Source of the DNA: Hygrocybe punicea
Lineage: Eukaryota > Basidiomycota > Agaricomycetes > Agaricales > Hygrophoraceae
DNA length: 64,000 nt
Assembly: GCA_963556145.1 (NCBI GenBank)
Contig: OY744466.1
Coordinates: 3,286,001 to 3,350,000 of the forward strand
Direction of reading: 5' to 3'
In this document: in pieces, positions 12,449-25,221 of the stretch
How the letters are laid out: each line of letters opens with the position of its first letter
Numbering within the stretch: the first letter of the stretch is position 1
Notes under the pieces: generated by a model
Database searches by the model: none
What the model was told of the DNA's origin: nothing
The model's input: only the letters and a program-made list of their open reading frames with translations
Position numbers and translations under genes: made by a program

Positions 12449-12925
12449 GGTTTTCAGGTGGACGGGACTCAGGCTCAGACTTTAAGGTGTAAAGTCATGT
12501 GATATGGTCACGATTCACTCACCTGGTCACTCAAGACTGTGGAAGAAGAATCTAATCTGATTACTCCGGGATTAAAGTGCGAGAATCGAGGGAGGGGACA
12601 AAAAACTATCCAGAACAGACGGAGTCACTGCGGATTCGGATTCGGTGGGAAAGGCAAATGGAGTACTAGATCATCAAGCGAACAATGCCAAATTTTGGAA
12701 ACCAAAAGAAAAACAACTTCCGAGCCTGACAAATAACATGCTCTATGACGTCCAGATCGTGTCGTGTAGGTGCCTCCTTCAGAGGCGGATCGCGAATGAA
12801 AATGAGAATGAGAATGGGAACAATAAGCGTGTCGACATTGCATGCAGCCAAGAAAATGAAGCTAAGAGAAATCCACATTTGAAATGGATGGAGAAAAGAA
12901 AGACAGGAAAATCTTCAACGTTGGT
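12449..12925. other. Intergenic region upstream of Lon
   Basis: About 480 bp between the Lon start and the importin end, both on the minus strand. It must hold the Lon promoter. A short purine-rich run of GAATGA/GAGAAT units lies near 12795-12822. No TATA box was picked out. Confidence 0.45.
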
Positions 12926-15900
12926 TCACCCAGTGGCCCGCTTGACCATCTAAAAATCAACGCGCACTGCTGAGCAAATATAAATAAAGCCAAGACGGGT
13001 TCATGCATACCTCTCTCGCCCACCGCATCGTCTTCTTCGTTTCAGCGGGCATGCGTATTTTAGACCGGATCTCAGATGCAATCCACTCCGTTAACAGCAA
13101 CTGCTTGATCTCGCCGTTCGGGAAGCAATCCGCTAGATCGCCAAGCAGTCCATATGACAACTTCACGACGGCCTCTGTCCTCTCGTCATCAGCAAGACAT
13201 CGTTGGATCAACTCTAAAATGGGCTGAGCGTGTGGAAGGAGTAAGGTGACTACAGCATCATGATCAGCCAAAAGATATTCGCTCCAGACACCTCAGCTGA
13301 CCCTTTGGTGTAGTTTTGAAACCAGTCACGATGCCTGTGTACGCTTCAAGGATGCCTTCCCGCAATTGGGAAACATAGTCCACGAGATCGTAGTCAAGCT
13401 GTGCAACCAAGATATGACAATCAAATGGTAACCTCGATTGTGTGCGATGCGTACCGGGTTGGGCATAACAGCACCTGCCTGTCTCAGAACCCCCATGGTA
13501 GTCTCGATGTAGGGCTCAAAAGCCGCGCCGATCGCGAGAGCGATATCACCGAAACACGACAGTATTGATATCTTAACGTTACGATTTAAAACGTCGCTCT
13601 GCAGGTTTTCAAGTAATACACTCATAAAGGCATGAGAGTACTGCGCGCTCTGCTCTCCAAGAGCGCGTGAGATATCGCCAATGATACCAACAGCTACCGT
13701 GCAGAGCTGCGTATCTTCGTGAGACTGGAGCGCAGGATAAAGGTAGGGCAGGAATGCCTGGATATATGGAGCAAAGTTGGTTTCAAGGGCTGATCACACC
13801 AAGACGTCAGAGGCGATGTCAACGAGATCAAGTGGTGGTTACCGGAAGCGAGTGAGCCAACAACAAGGAAGGCATCCTCCAGGACTGTAGAGGTCTTTCC
13901 TGCTGCCTGTATTAATTGCAGTACTAGAGTCATGATACGATCCGCCAAGGGTTGGATTCCATCATTCAGTTTACGAATTACGCTCTAATAAACAATCGAT
14001 GAGTTGCATGGATACGTGAGTCAGCGGCGCTGGCACATACAATGACAACACTGCAAAAATTACTTTGCAACTCATTCCAATTGTTGCGATCGTCGACGCC
14101 CAAGATTTGATTCTGCGGAAGAGATGAAAAAATATATTCAATTTTCCTTGGAATTATAGGAAAATACAAAACGCACGTGCATGCTGAGGAGATGCTCCAT
14201 TCTTTGGAGAATAGCAACAACTGTGTTCTGGACAACAGGAATGGTGTCTAGTGTGGCATGAGTAACATATGACGTGATGGCTTCATACGCAGACGTCCGG
14301 AAATTGGATTCATTACCGGCACTGTAGTAGGCTTTGAGGAGGGACAGGTATGTAATCAATAACGACACCCACGTCTCTGTAACACGAAGAAGGGCCTGGA
14401 TGACCCCTTCGTAGTAAGGCGATAGGGGTCCGCTCTGCGCCGACTCCGCTTCATCTTCATAGTAGATCCCAAGCTGATCGGCCAGATTCATTAATGCCCA
14501 GCAGCAGTTGGCGACAATTCGGGGGCTATCTTGGAGACCGTTCACTAGCGCCGAGATTAGCGGATGAAGATGGACGTCCGGTGCGATAGTGCCGATCAGC
14601 AGGTCACAAATTCGCCCTAGCGTCCACGCCGTCGTATCTTTGACATGCAAATTGGAGTCGGCCATCATCTCAATGAGCAATTGCAAGGCTTGATTAACCA
14701 GAGGGGTGAGAACTACTGGGTCAGGCCCTTCGAGGATAGACCCAAATGTCATGACAGCGGCTTCACGATGATGCCAATCTAGCGACTTGATGTGGGCTTC
14801 GATGAAAGGAATGACAGCGGGTACAATGGCATCCTGAACGGCTCCCGCAAGAAGAGCAAGGCATGTCCCAGCAGACATGGACACATTCCATTCGTCGTCG
14901 TCCGCCTCCTCTTCCTGTCGAGTAAGTAGCAGGAGGAGGACAGGAATGATTTCGGGTAGGGCGATCTTGGCAAAAAACTTTGATTCGGTCTCCGGCGCTT
15001 CGCCGTATTCTTGAGCCTTGAGCCAAATCCGTAAAATGTTTGCCATAATCAAAGAAAGCGCACCTCTTGCGCTTCAATGGCCAACTCGATTTCTTCTTCG
15101 CACACTGTAGACCAAAACTCGACAGCCTGTAAAGCGACTCTCTCATCGGTATGTTTCATCCCCACAACCGTGAGCTAAAGGCATATTAACAGAAATAATA
15201 CATGGACAAGTAGAGGCATACCCCAAATAGGGCTTGTTCCATGTAGAAGGCCATCTTATCGTAATACAAACTCATTATTCGCACCAGGCACTCAAATGCG
15301 CCAACCTGCACAGAGACTGAAGAATTTTGTGTTGCTTCGCATATCACTTGCATGATGTAATTGCGTTCACCCTATTATTTTGAAGTCGGGTCAAATAGGC
15401 ATCTGACCGACATATCGACTCACCTCGCGTTCAAAGTTCTCGCGGACAAACTCAAGTGAGTTGAACAATGCGTGGATTGCGGCCAGTTGTACATCTGAGG
15501 AAGGTTCTTCCTTCCGGGCACCATGTATCACTGCAGTAAGGATCTCATTTGACCTCAAGCTCAAAATTTGGGGTTTCTAGGATGGCACCATTAGGTCCAA
15601 TACATTACATCGGGGGAAAGCCGGTGCGTACTATTGATTCACAAATGAAACCAATTGTCTGAAGGGTGGCAATTTTCAAGTTCGTATTTGAGGGATTGTT
15701 GACGAAACCCAATAGGAGCTCGATCAACTCCGGCCATTGACTTTGTGGCAACTCGACAGCGGCGATAGCAGCGACGACTTGGGATGCGAAGGTACCGGCT
15801 TTAGAGGACGCTGACCCAAGAGTGATGAGAGCTTCCTGTTTGACCTTTCCTTTCGAAACATTATCGAGATTCAACCATCTGCTTGAAAGGTCGTTCTGCC

Positions 15901-16306
15901 GTGCAGCCTCCTGAGGTTTTATAGAGGTATTAGCAGAGTAGGCCCCATGGATACCGTGTTGCTTACACGAGCGGTCAAAGCATTCTTCAGAGCAAGACCT
16001 GCCGCATTCCGCACATGTATTGGTGAATTCTCATTTGCCAGCTCCGCCGATAGCATGAGCATATATTGAGGCTATGCAGTCACGAAAACATTGAGCAAGG
16101 ATTAACTGGGCTTGGTGTTGCGCGAGAGCTCACGTAATTTTCCCTGGCAGCCTGCTCGAGTTTTTGCGTGGCATCCTGACGCGTATTCGAGTCTAAGTGT
16201 ACCGATACACAACAAGATAGATAATCAAGAAGGGTGGAGACGCGCAAAGCTCAGTGACCCACGTACCCGAGGATAGGGTATTGGCAAGCAAGTCACTCGC
16301 ATTCAT
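12926..16306 (-). CDS. Importin subunit beta-1 (Kap95-like karyopherin)
   Basis: Carries importin-alpha/NLS cargo through the nuclear pore and releases it on RanGTP binding. The gene has about a dozen exons. Exon 1 ([13 protein letters not shown]) joins by a GTACGT donor to [18 protein letters not shown], the usual beginning of the first HEAT repeat. HEAT repeats follow to the end, for example [60 protein letters not shown] and [20 protein letters not shown], which is the acidic-loop region. The last exon is short: after [10 protein letters not shown] an intron ends at TTTTTAG and adds MVKRATG and a stop, close to the WARE...KR ending of fungal Kap95. Reading through instead would add a long hydrophobic tail, which I reject. 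Divergent from LSM7. Confidence 0.93.
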
Positions 16307-16672
16307 CTTGCAACTGAGCGAAAACCAGGCAGCTGTTGTGGGGTTTAGTTGGATATTTGTGCGGAGACCAACGCCAGCACTTTGGTTCGTATATGCAGTC
16401 AGTCTCAAATATCTGAGGCGCCTTGGGGTGAGAGGCGATGAGGAAGAAGGAAAGAGCGGAGTTTTTAAAGCCACCAAGCTAAGCTGCGCTATCGAGTTTC
16501 ATTATCCTATTTTCTCATTATCCTCTCCAACACGTTTCTCTTCTGTGACTGTGGACCTGTTGTACGACAGGTACTCTTATCTCTCGACTCCTCACTTCTC
16601 CAGGGGCGTCCGGTAAGCTTGCACCAGCCAAACCAACGAGACAATCCAATCATTCTACTGGAAGTTTGCAAT
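16307..16672. promoter_or_regulatory. Divergent promoter region, importin beta / LSM7
   Basis: 366 bp between opposed start codons. A CCAAT sequence occurs about 25 bp before the LSM7 ATG. Pyrimidine-rich stretches near 16500-16600 resemble fungal CT-rich initiator regions. Confidence 0.45.
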
Positions 16673-17195
16673 ATGGCAGATCGGGTCCGTCTATTCCACC
16701 GACATTCGTCGAATGTTGCCCAACAATGAATTTCAGGGACGTGGCACAACTAGAGGAGCTCGAGGATCGGGAAGTATGTTCAAAGGCCGTCACGGTGGGC
16801 CACAGGGCCCTCAACCGACGATGGATAAACCCAAAAGAGAAGCCATTCTCGACCTCTCCAAGTACGTGAACGAAAGGATCAGAGTCAAATTTACTGGTGG
16901 TAGGGAAGGTGATATTTTTTAGCTGTCCACAGAAGCGGTCGGCTCATGTCAGAATTAGTGACGGGTATCTTGAAAGGATATGACCAACTACTGAATCTTG
17001 TACTCGACGACGTGAGAGAGCAAATTTCTGGTGAGCAAGATCAAATTTCCGTAACGATTTATGACCATTTTTGCAGAACCCGAACCCCAAATTCGCTCAC
17101 TGGGTCTTGCTGTCCTCCGTGGACCTACTATCACTCTTCTGAGTCCTGTCGATGGGTTGGAGGAGATTGCGAATCCATTCATAGCCCAATCATAG
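16673..17195 (+). CDS. LSM7: U6 snRNA-associated Sm-like protein LSm7
   Basis: Subunit of the Lsm1-7 ring (cytoplasmic decay of deadenylated, oligouridylated mRNA) and the Lsm2-8 ring (U6 snRNA). MADR from exon 1 joins to GRGTTRGARGSGSMFKGR, a basic Gly/Arg tail. The Sm1 motif follows (AILDLSKYVNERIRVKFTGG) and, across two introns, REVTGILKGYDQLLNLVLDD and Sm2 RSLGLAVLRGPTITLLSP. The stop follows IANPFIAQS. The REVxGxLKGYDQLLNLVLD block is diagnostic for LSm7. The first donor (GTCCGT) is weak, so translation may instead start at the ATG at 16713, which gives MLPNNEFQ before GRGTT. Confidence 0.92.
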
Positions 17196-17465
17196 TGACA
17201 TCGTCCCCAAATCATTTGAACCGAGATCGAGGATCATTCATCATTCGTTCCCTTTAACACGCCGTAGTATTTTTTATTGTTAACATGAAATCCAGTAAAC
17301 CAAGCAAAGCAGGGAGAGTGTTGTATCAAGAAATGCGAGAGAGAGATGGTAATATTTAGGAGAGAAATCGAATATGCTAATAGTCTCCGCCGGAGAGGCG
17401 GTGTCAGGAATATACTGTATTGAGTAGCTGATAGGCAAGCTGCTTCTCAGTGTGGAGGGAGGGGG

Positions 17466-20400
17466 CTATTCCTTGCTGTCCGGGGCACTTTCGTATGTCT
17501 GGACAAGACTGGTGTTGACCACATCTGGTATTCGGGCGAGGTCTAAAGGGATGGGTTCATCCAGGCCATTCTCGCCATTCGAATTTACGAGGGCATAAAT
17601 ATCGCCGAGAAAGCCTTTCCGATTTGGTGAAACGGGGGCATGAGTGGTAGGTGGAGGTGATGGCGAAGATGATGGCGATAAGGAAGTTGCGTAACCAGAA
17701 GAGGAAGGCGTAGGCGAGTCGCTACCATTAGATGTAGACGCAGGTGGAGAAGTCGAAAGGTTCATCTGGGTGGCAGCGGGTTGTTCTGGCGATATGAACG
17801 GTAGCGAAGGAGACCTTGATCGTGGTCTTGGAGTCAGTGGCATGCTAGATGTTACATTCTGCGAGGCCATAGCCGGAAGCGGTGTCGACGTTGTGACAGT
17901 CGACGTTGATTGTGAATGAGAATGCGAAGACCGAGAATAGGATGTTGGGGTAGGGGTATCTAGGCCCCCAGACCGACCAGAAGTTGCTTCTGACAGCTCG
18001 GAAGTACAAGAGTTCGTCATTTGCGGGTTTGATCGATATGGGTCGTGTGAAGTGGAACCAACTGATGGAAGATGAAACTGATGTCTTCCGAAATGTGGGA
18101 AGAGAGATGGTGGTGGTCCTAGGTTGGGATTTAATACAATAGGACGAGGAGATTTCGTGCAAGGGGTTTCGTAGTAAACAGTCACTGACTCGAAAGCTTG
18201 GGAGTTATTCGTCGGAGAGCCAGGAGACGGGGGTAAGAGAGTGAGGGCTGCCAGACTGCTTGATGGCCAGTCGGAACTATGCAATGTGCGAGGTGAACCA
18301 GATATGGAGCATCGTGACGGGCGTAAAGGTGAGAGACTGTCGTTCAATCGTTCTGGGATTCGTGAAGGAACTCGCCCTCTGGAACTTAGCCTATTGCTCA
18401 CATCTTCAATAGAACGGGATGAGATGGGGTTAGTTCGAACAAGTGATTCCTGTGAATGCAGCCGCAGGGCCCTTCCAAAGGGTACAGAGGGGTTTACGGA
18501 ACCTTCCGTGAAAGAGCGAACGGACAAAACATCGTCCGATTCACCCGTGTCCGATGGATGCTCATCGTCGCTGAATAGTTCACTGTTGCCAGGTGAGGAA
18601 TTGCAGGCTGCGTCAGTTTCCCTTGCACCAGTCGATGCAGTAGCAAGCTTTAGGCCTCTCCCAAGTTGGTCCTCGAAATGAGTGTGATCCGCATAGGGAG
18701 CTTCAGGAGGTGGCGGACTAGTCCATTTGCTTCGTCTAGCGGCCATGTGCTCGGGTGGCGAAGGCGTGGAAACCTGCCCAACAATGGTGTTACGAGGACC
18801 AGGTTCAAAGAACCGTGTCGGTGGAGAAAGTCGGTCTGGTTCAGCACCTCTTGGCCGAAGAGAGAAGCTGCCCACTGTATATGGCATCTGAGGGGGTAAG
18901 GGAGACAGTCGGGGGGGAACATAGGGAGGTGGTGAAATAAGATCATCTTCCTTCCTTTCCTCGCAAAGTTCGGCAAGGGCAATGATGGCGCGATCTGGAC
19001 GGGTGGCAAGAATTCTAGCGGCCCGCATGAACTCGCCTCGAATCTAAATGTAACAATCACCCACAAGTATAAAAGGGTATAGTACGAGGAACTCACTGTA
19101 TATAGACCATCCTTGGTCACACACCGTGCGACATTAAAATCGATCTCAAAAGGATCCTGTTGTTTATATTCAAAACAAGTAAAGATGAGGTGAGGAGCAG
19201 CTAACTTCTATGCATAACCTGTTTCGCTCTCGGGAGTCATTATATCTGCCACCCGAAAGCTAATTGCTTGTGAGAGAAAGAACCGTGATTTAGAAACAGA
19301 GAACCTACGTCATTCTGCCAGCCTTTGCTGTCTTTTTTCAGAAGTCCCGTCCGTATGGATGCCACTCCGGTGTTGTAGGAGAAGTCGCGAGAGAAATATC
19401 GGAAAAAATCGATCAGTCTGTCCGTAAGAAGTTGAGTATTACAATTTATCTTAGCCGTATTAACTTACAATTCAGCCACACTTTCTGTATTTGAAGAGCG
19501 CCAGCGTTGTCGTAGAAGTTCGATGTCATCAAAAAACCTACATGAGAGGATAAACGTTAAGAGAGGTCATCTTAAGATTGTTTAGGCTAACCAAACATTA
19601 TATCCCGCCAGATGAGTGTCCTCCTAGCATGATAGGAATGAATTGTGTCATGGGTGGTGAAAGAGCTGGAGAAGCGCACTTTTGAGATTGGACGCAGGGG
19701 TGGCATTTGTTGAAGATTAGGAAGAACTGGCGGATTTTTGACGTGTACAAGAAAATAGATGACGAGTAAAACATAGCCATATGAAGACAGGGTTCCTTTA
19801 TATGGCGCATTAATTTTCCTATCATCCGAGCTAAGCGCAATCCAATGGTGAATATATAGATACAAACCGCCGCTTACTCCAGACCTTGACTGATTATAAG
19901 TAATAATAATGGCTCCAGTGGTAAGCGTGTGATTGTAAAGGCCAGGGGATGTACTTACGGAATAGCACCAGTGTTCGGACACGAGTGGGGTCAACCATGG
20001 CGTAGCACATCAACAAACGCGTATTTTCCAACGCAAGCCTGTTTTCGAAACCAATATCACAAGCGATTCCAGAAGGAAGGCCCGGTGATGGATCGAGTGA
20101 CAATTTCACTATGGGTATTCGGGCATGTGGCAAGGGTTTTACATGAAACTTTGTTTCTGCGATGGCGCAGTTAGTATTCCAGGAGAGCATCCAGAAAATG
20201 GATACGCACCACGTTCAAGTAAATCTCCAAGCATTGTAACGAGGTCAGCAGCAGAGAGACGTTCGTCCGAGTCGATCAAACAACATAGATCCATGTCTGT
20301 GCACGAAAATAAGCAACTCCTAAAATTACTTATTGCCGTTCGACATTTCACCAGAGTTCCTGAGTGCAAATCCGTTCCCAGTACTTCCGAACGACAACAG

Positions 20401-20622
20401 TCGACTATCGGGTTCGATGGTACGAATAAGCCTCTCCAGCAACTTTCGGACATCCTCTTTGACGGCCATCTCTTCTGCAGTGGGCAGCAACTGGATTACG
20501 AAATCGTACAAGCATTGTGAAAGCTCGGCCACGAAGCGCTGTTTGGAGACATGTCTCCGTTGTGAGGGCTGAGTTGATTGACCTAGTGATACCGAGCTCA
20601 AAGTCCGGGTATAAGCTGCCAT
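17466..20622 (-). CDS. Cid1/Cid13-family poly(A)/poly(U) polymerase
   Basis: Template-independent nucleotidyltransferase that adds A or U to RNA 3' ends. The ATG at 20622 (MAAYTRTLSSVSL) is the best start; the open frame goes further but without ATG. The catalytic core reads FGSTGNGFALRNS joined across an intron to DMDLCCLID (two metal-binding Asp), with the third Asp in GIACDIGFENRLAL. Next are LKVWSKRRKINAPYKGTLSSYGYVLL and the PAP-associated domain ending DPFEIDFNVARCVTKDGLY, then GEF/MRAARIL. A C-terminal part of about 480 residues follows, disordered and rich in Ser/Pro, without a domain I know. Where S. pombe Cid1 has its UTP-selecting His (ISHNV, from memory), this protein has Phe (IDFNV), which suggests a Cid13-like, ATP-preferring enzyme. 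Confidence 0.9.
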
Positions 20623-20989
20623 AGAGAGATTCCCGTAATTACGGCAACCAAAGAAACTCAAGGGGGGACGGAGGTCGATAATCAGTGGGCGCCAGGGTTC
20701 AAAGTTCTTGCAACCGCACCACTTCAAGTTGAAGCTTCCGAAAGCAAATCTAGCCAGGTCTACTTTCGGCGTTGACCGGAGTCACCTTGTATTTATACGT
20801 TTTTTGGACTCTCGGTCAAATTACATAAACTATTTTGACGATGAAGATTAACGAGTTATTCAAGACATAAATTACGTTGTGAAACGTTGTCCAGAAGTGC
20901 ATTTTCTGTGTCTTTTTGTTGATTCTACCTATTTTATCAAGTCTGCATCCTGAACACCAACCAACCATCCGCCTGATCATTACATGGAC
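20623..20989. other. Intergenic region between Cid13-like gene and PAN3
   Basis: About 370 bp, AT-rich, between two minus-strand genes. It holds the promoter of the Cid13-like gene and the PAN3 3' UTR. No element stands out. Confidence 0.45.
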
Positions 20990-23725
20990 TCACCGCGCTG
21001 AAGAGCCCCGCGCCAAATCACTGGGCATGAACGGCCAACGAAGAAAACCCTCGTCAGAGTGTTCTGGCACAACGCCGCGAAACCAGAGAAAATATGAAGA
21101 ACACACCTGAATGCAGAGTCGATGCACAACTTGATCTCTTTGTAGCTGACAACGAGACAACTCTGTTCGTCCCTCGAAACAAGCATGATCCGTTCTTCTG
21201 TGCCGGCATCTAACTGAACACTAGTAAGGAAGACGACAGTATGAATGTGATGTATTGAATGGTGAGAACATACCTTGTTGAGACATGTAAGTACGTGAGA
21301 GAGATTGACTACTGGGTTTCCGTTCTCGTCTACCTGATGGAAGACGTAATCGCGAAAGAGTTTGATAATGTACCTGTCGCCCGTTTCCGACCACCGTGGT
21401 TCTCGGGCAAATCTTCGTGAAAAACAAGTGTGGAAACTCAGCGGTAAACATGACAGGTAAATACGCACTCGGGTCGCTCATTTATGAACCCAAACTTGCA
21501 CAACAATCGAACCAGACGGCCATTCTCCAGCTCGCTCATAAGTTCCCCTTCCAATCGATCGACGGCACTGAAAAAATCACAATCAGTACTCAGAAGAAAA
21601 CGCACTAGGAGAGTAAGGGGGAACAGTTGTCACTCACTTGTGTAACTCGTCCATCTCCGCTGGAACCCTACCGCGGAACATGTCAAACACTTGACCAATA
21701 TTCTAAAAATTAGCGGCCAAGCCAACAATCAACTACATATTCGATACATTCTCCGCGTCTGGCTGTTTGAAACTGACCTTTTGTTGACCATGCTTCGAGG
21801 TGAGAAACAGTGCAAGATTCTTGAGATCAGTAGAATATTGCCTGCTGAGCATCTCAAGGGCCATCTGCGGGTTGTTCATTCCCGTAGCATTGTTGCAGCA
21901 CAAGACAAAGATCAGCGTGCCCAACATCGACAGATCCTCTTGTTGAAGCATCGAAACGTCATAGTGCGTATCATACATCAGCACATCGATAATGCCGCAA
22001 GTACCGACGCGTACTCTAGGGTATCATGTTATATCACAAGTTATTGCAATGCAAAGGAGGCTCACCGATTCTTGCCCGTAACCAACACCTTCGTGACGTC
22101 GATCATCCTGACCGCCTGTCCAGCGTCATGCACCGTCTTGATCGCACTGGCGATCTGCACAACGTATGACCAGATGGTGCGTTCGGGTATCACGGTGGAC
22201 TGTGCTTGCAATCTACCGTGATGGAAAATGGGGGCTTTGGGCTTGAGATGCACTTCAAAAAGAGTTTGGGCGTTCGGATGGTACGCTGATGCTACTACAA
22301 GAGCTATAGGTGCAGCAGGCGTTAGAGGAGCATCAATCACATGAAGGTGAATAACACACAGTTATCACCAAAGGCACGAGTTGTAAATGCTTCCTTGACA
22401 GAGACAATATTCGGATGACGGATCTTAGACCAAGCCTCGATCACACTAAACGCAGCCTGATGCATCAACCGATAACCTGTCAACCATCAATCCTTTTGTG
22501 CCTCGAAAAAGAGAATTATATACGTACTCTCAACGCGTCGTAAAACATATGTCACACCATCCACAGAACTTGTGGCACGGTATACAGTCGAGTGCCAGCT
22601 GCCCAACTTGCGCCTCTCACCGACTGTATGTTCCAACGGGACTAGTGTATGATATCCCTGCAGTTCTTCGGGTAGGTTAAGGCCAGGGGCTGGAGCGGTA
22701 CGGATGATTTCGGAACGGGCGAGCAGCTCTTCGCGGATAGTGTCGGAAATGAAATATCTTTGGGAGAGAGCTGCCGGAATGGGGAGAGTGTACAGGTGGT
22801 AGTTTAACTAATGTGGTTCAATGGTGTTTCCAAGTAAGGATGACCGAGAGCTCGGGGACTCACGGGTTCACGAACAAATGTGGGCTGAGGGGGATAGAAA
22901 CCATCCAGATGAGTTGGATCGTATTCAGACTGATAGAGTTGCTGGGATTCGGAATGTTCGTTGTAGTAATTTGAGTCAAGCTACAATCAAGCTATAAATT
23001 CATGGTGTTGCGAGCAGTGTTCACCGTGAACTAACCCTGTGCATCCCGCCATTGGAGGTATGGTAAGCATAAATATCAAAGGGATCGCGTTCTAGATACT
23101 CGGACGGCGGAGGAGAAGCAGGACTGTGTACATGTGAAATGTTTGTCCTGAATGAAACAATAATCGCTTACGAGGTCACCGATGGTTGACGAGAGACGGC
23201 AGAAGGGGGTGGAGAAGCAGGGTGAAGAGGGCCAACTGCGGATGCAGCCTTTGGCACGAAGACTGGGGCATTGACAGCGCGAGCAGAGAGAGTGGGGAAT
23301 GCCGGAGAATGTGACCGAGGTCTATGGAACGGTAAGGGAAGTGAAGTCGAGCATGTCAAGCGAAAGCGTACGCGACATTCCCTGTGTCCTGTGTCTAGAA
23401 AGAGTGTGATCAGACAAAAGAAAGGAAAATAAGAAGGGAGCCATACAGATGGATGGTAGTAAATACAGCCTTTGTCCTGAAATCTACAAGACCTTGACAG
23501 GCGTTCAGGATACGAATCGGAAGGGAAATAACGATATACCCATATATCAAGATGTTCCTGCATTGACGCTGGACAGCGTCTGGAGGAGTGATGTTAGCAG
23601 CTTTGAGAATAAATTATGGGTAGCGGACCCTTGCGTGGCTGATGTTTGAGCTGCTCATCGTGATGTTCAGGATTAACGATCTTCACAGCGGAGGAAGAAG
23701 ACTGCGGCCTAGAAAAAAAGGCCAT
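20990..23725 (-). CDS. PAN3: PAN3, pseudokinase subunit of the PAN2-PAN3 deadenylase
   Basis: Brings the PAN2 nuclease to poly(A)/Pab1 and starts mRNA deadenylation. The ATG at 23725 gives [17 protein letters not shown]. An intron later, a CCCH zinc finger is rebuilt across a splice site as [22 protein letters not shown] Pro/Ser-rich linker with the usual PAM2-type region follows, then [15 protein letters not shown]. The pseudokinase fold is visible in [58 protein letters not shown] and [15 protein letters not shown]; the kinase HRD and DFG motifs are absent, as expected. The C-terminal knob ends [15 protein letters not shown] joined to [10 protein letters not shown]. The last junction was chosen because it has a CTGAC branch site and restores the family ending; reading through would end at 20980. 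Confidence 0.92.
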
Positions 23726-23857
23726 GGGGAATCACAGAGCTGTATGTTATTAGGCTGGCCGTTACTGGCCAGCTCCTTTGTGCGGACTCGGACGCGATGA
23801 ACTTGTCGGCGCCTCCAAAGACAAACATACGCAATCGATTCGTAAAGTAAATAATGG

Positions 23858-25193
23858 CTACTCTACGCGGTATAAGCTTTGGTTGAATCCTGCAGCTGAA
23901 ATAACATCCACACATGTGTCATTCAGCATGCGCAAGAAAATCCTCGTCGGGGATATGGGAAGAATTTCACATCGGGTAAGACCCAAGTCCGAGTCAATGC
24001 ACCACTTGATAAACGGTGGCATCAAGTAAGCAAACCACCCAAATGAGCCCGACCAGCCGAGCAAGAAACGGAGAGTGCATCGCCCGGTTCGTCCGTCGAG
24101 CGATAGCTATCATCACATCTTCGAATGTGATTGCGACGGCTTGAACGAAGAAGAAGGGAACGTATTTCCATCCAACCATGGCATCCCCAGCGGTGTGAAT
24201 GAGGCCTGAGATGGTGAAGCTCACATATAGCTGGGTATATGAAGACGCCCAGGAGCCAGATTCAAAATCGAACGAGCGGGCGACGGACTTGCTAATCCCA
24301 GACAAGAACTAGTGCAAAGGATTAGGCCAAGCACTGTCGAGCCAGGGTTAGAACGCACCCGACGAAATGACTGGTGCCAAACATATCTGTACGAACATTG
24401 AATAAAATTAAGACGATCGAGCGAAAATCAACTCACCCCAAAAGCGCCTCAGGGTGTAAGCCTCGGTAAGACTTCCGAATAGATCTGGCCAAAAGGCTGG
24501 CCCGGAGATTCCAGTGGATACGCTCACAGCGGCCACCAACGAATAAACTAAGAGTATCACAGTGTACGGCTCTGACATGAACGCAAGAAGGCTTAGGGAG
24601 CACAAGAGATAACCCCGCGAGCTTATTGATAAAGATCTTGCATGATTGGGGGAGAAAAGTGGATTCAACATGATATAGGACTGAGCCAAATCCACGAGCA
24701 AAAAGCATGTGCATGCACGCATCAAGCATTTTCGGACAAAAGTCCATCGAGTTTCTACGGGACTGCGAGGCATGTATGGCACCTAATATAATGGCATGAA
24801 TTTCCGCAAAGTATGAAGCGCTAACAGAAGAAAAACCTGGTAGTTAACACCACGCATATTGTACATCATGCTGGTCGTCCAGTACAACCGTTTGCGAAAA
24901 GGGAGATCGCATGGAGGAACGACATCGGATTCGTGGCAGAACTCATTCAGCGGGTCCTTGCAACAGAAAAAATAGCAAGCAGTGAAAAAGTTGCCAGCAA
25001 TAATACATCCATTCAAGAAGTCGAGGGAGCTGTTTCCAGTGAAGACTGTCGAGAACAGGAAGCAGCCAAAGCAACTGTACAAGCCCAAGTTAACGAGACG
25101 CCATTTGGAGATGGGTTGGAGAGTGAGTAGAGTTATGAGGACGACATCGGGATGTACAAGAAGACGGCGAGCATGTTCAAGACTCCAGTCACG
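23858..25193 (-). CDS. Wax synthase-like MBOAT acyltransferase (model incomplete)
   Basis: Multi-pass membrane acyltransferase of the wax-synthase type common in mushrooms; such enzymes esterify fatty alcohols or terpenoid alcohols. Visible parts, in order: WRLVNLGLYSCFGCFLF, RKRLYWTTSMMYNMRGVNYQ joined to VPYMPRSPVETRWTFVRKC, several hydrophobic helices, TLRRFWG (the RxFWxxxWH-type motif begins here), then IHTAGDAMVGWKYVPFFFVQAV with the conserved active-site His. Two problems remain. No ATG is found in frame at the 5' end; the frame is open up to 25193, and an upstream exon would have to overlap the TFIIE beta gene. In the last exon the sequence moves from one frame (ARLVGLIWV) to another (WFAYLMPPFIKWCIDSD) near 24040 without a normal intron. 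It may be a real gene with an odd intron, a sequencing error, or a young pseudogene. Confidence 0.62.
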
Positions 25194-25221
25194 CTACGTC
25201 GCTACCGAGTCCGAAACCTCC

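Noticed and set aside
12625..12957. Long hydrophobic C-terminal extension of importin beta by reading through
   Set aside because: An acceptor at TTTTTAG gives the family-like end WAREMVKRATG, so the extension is not real.
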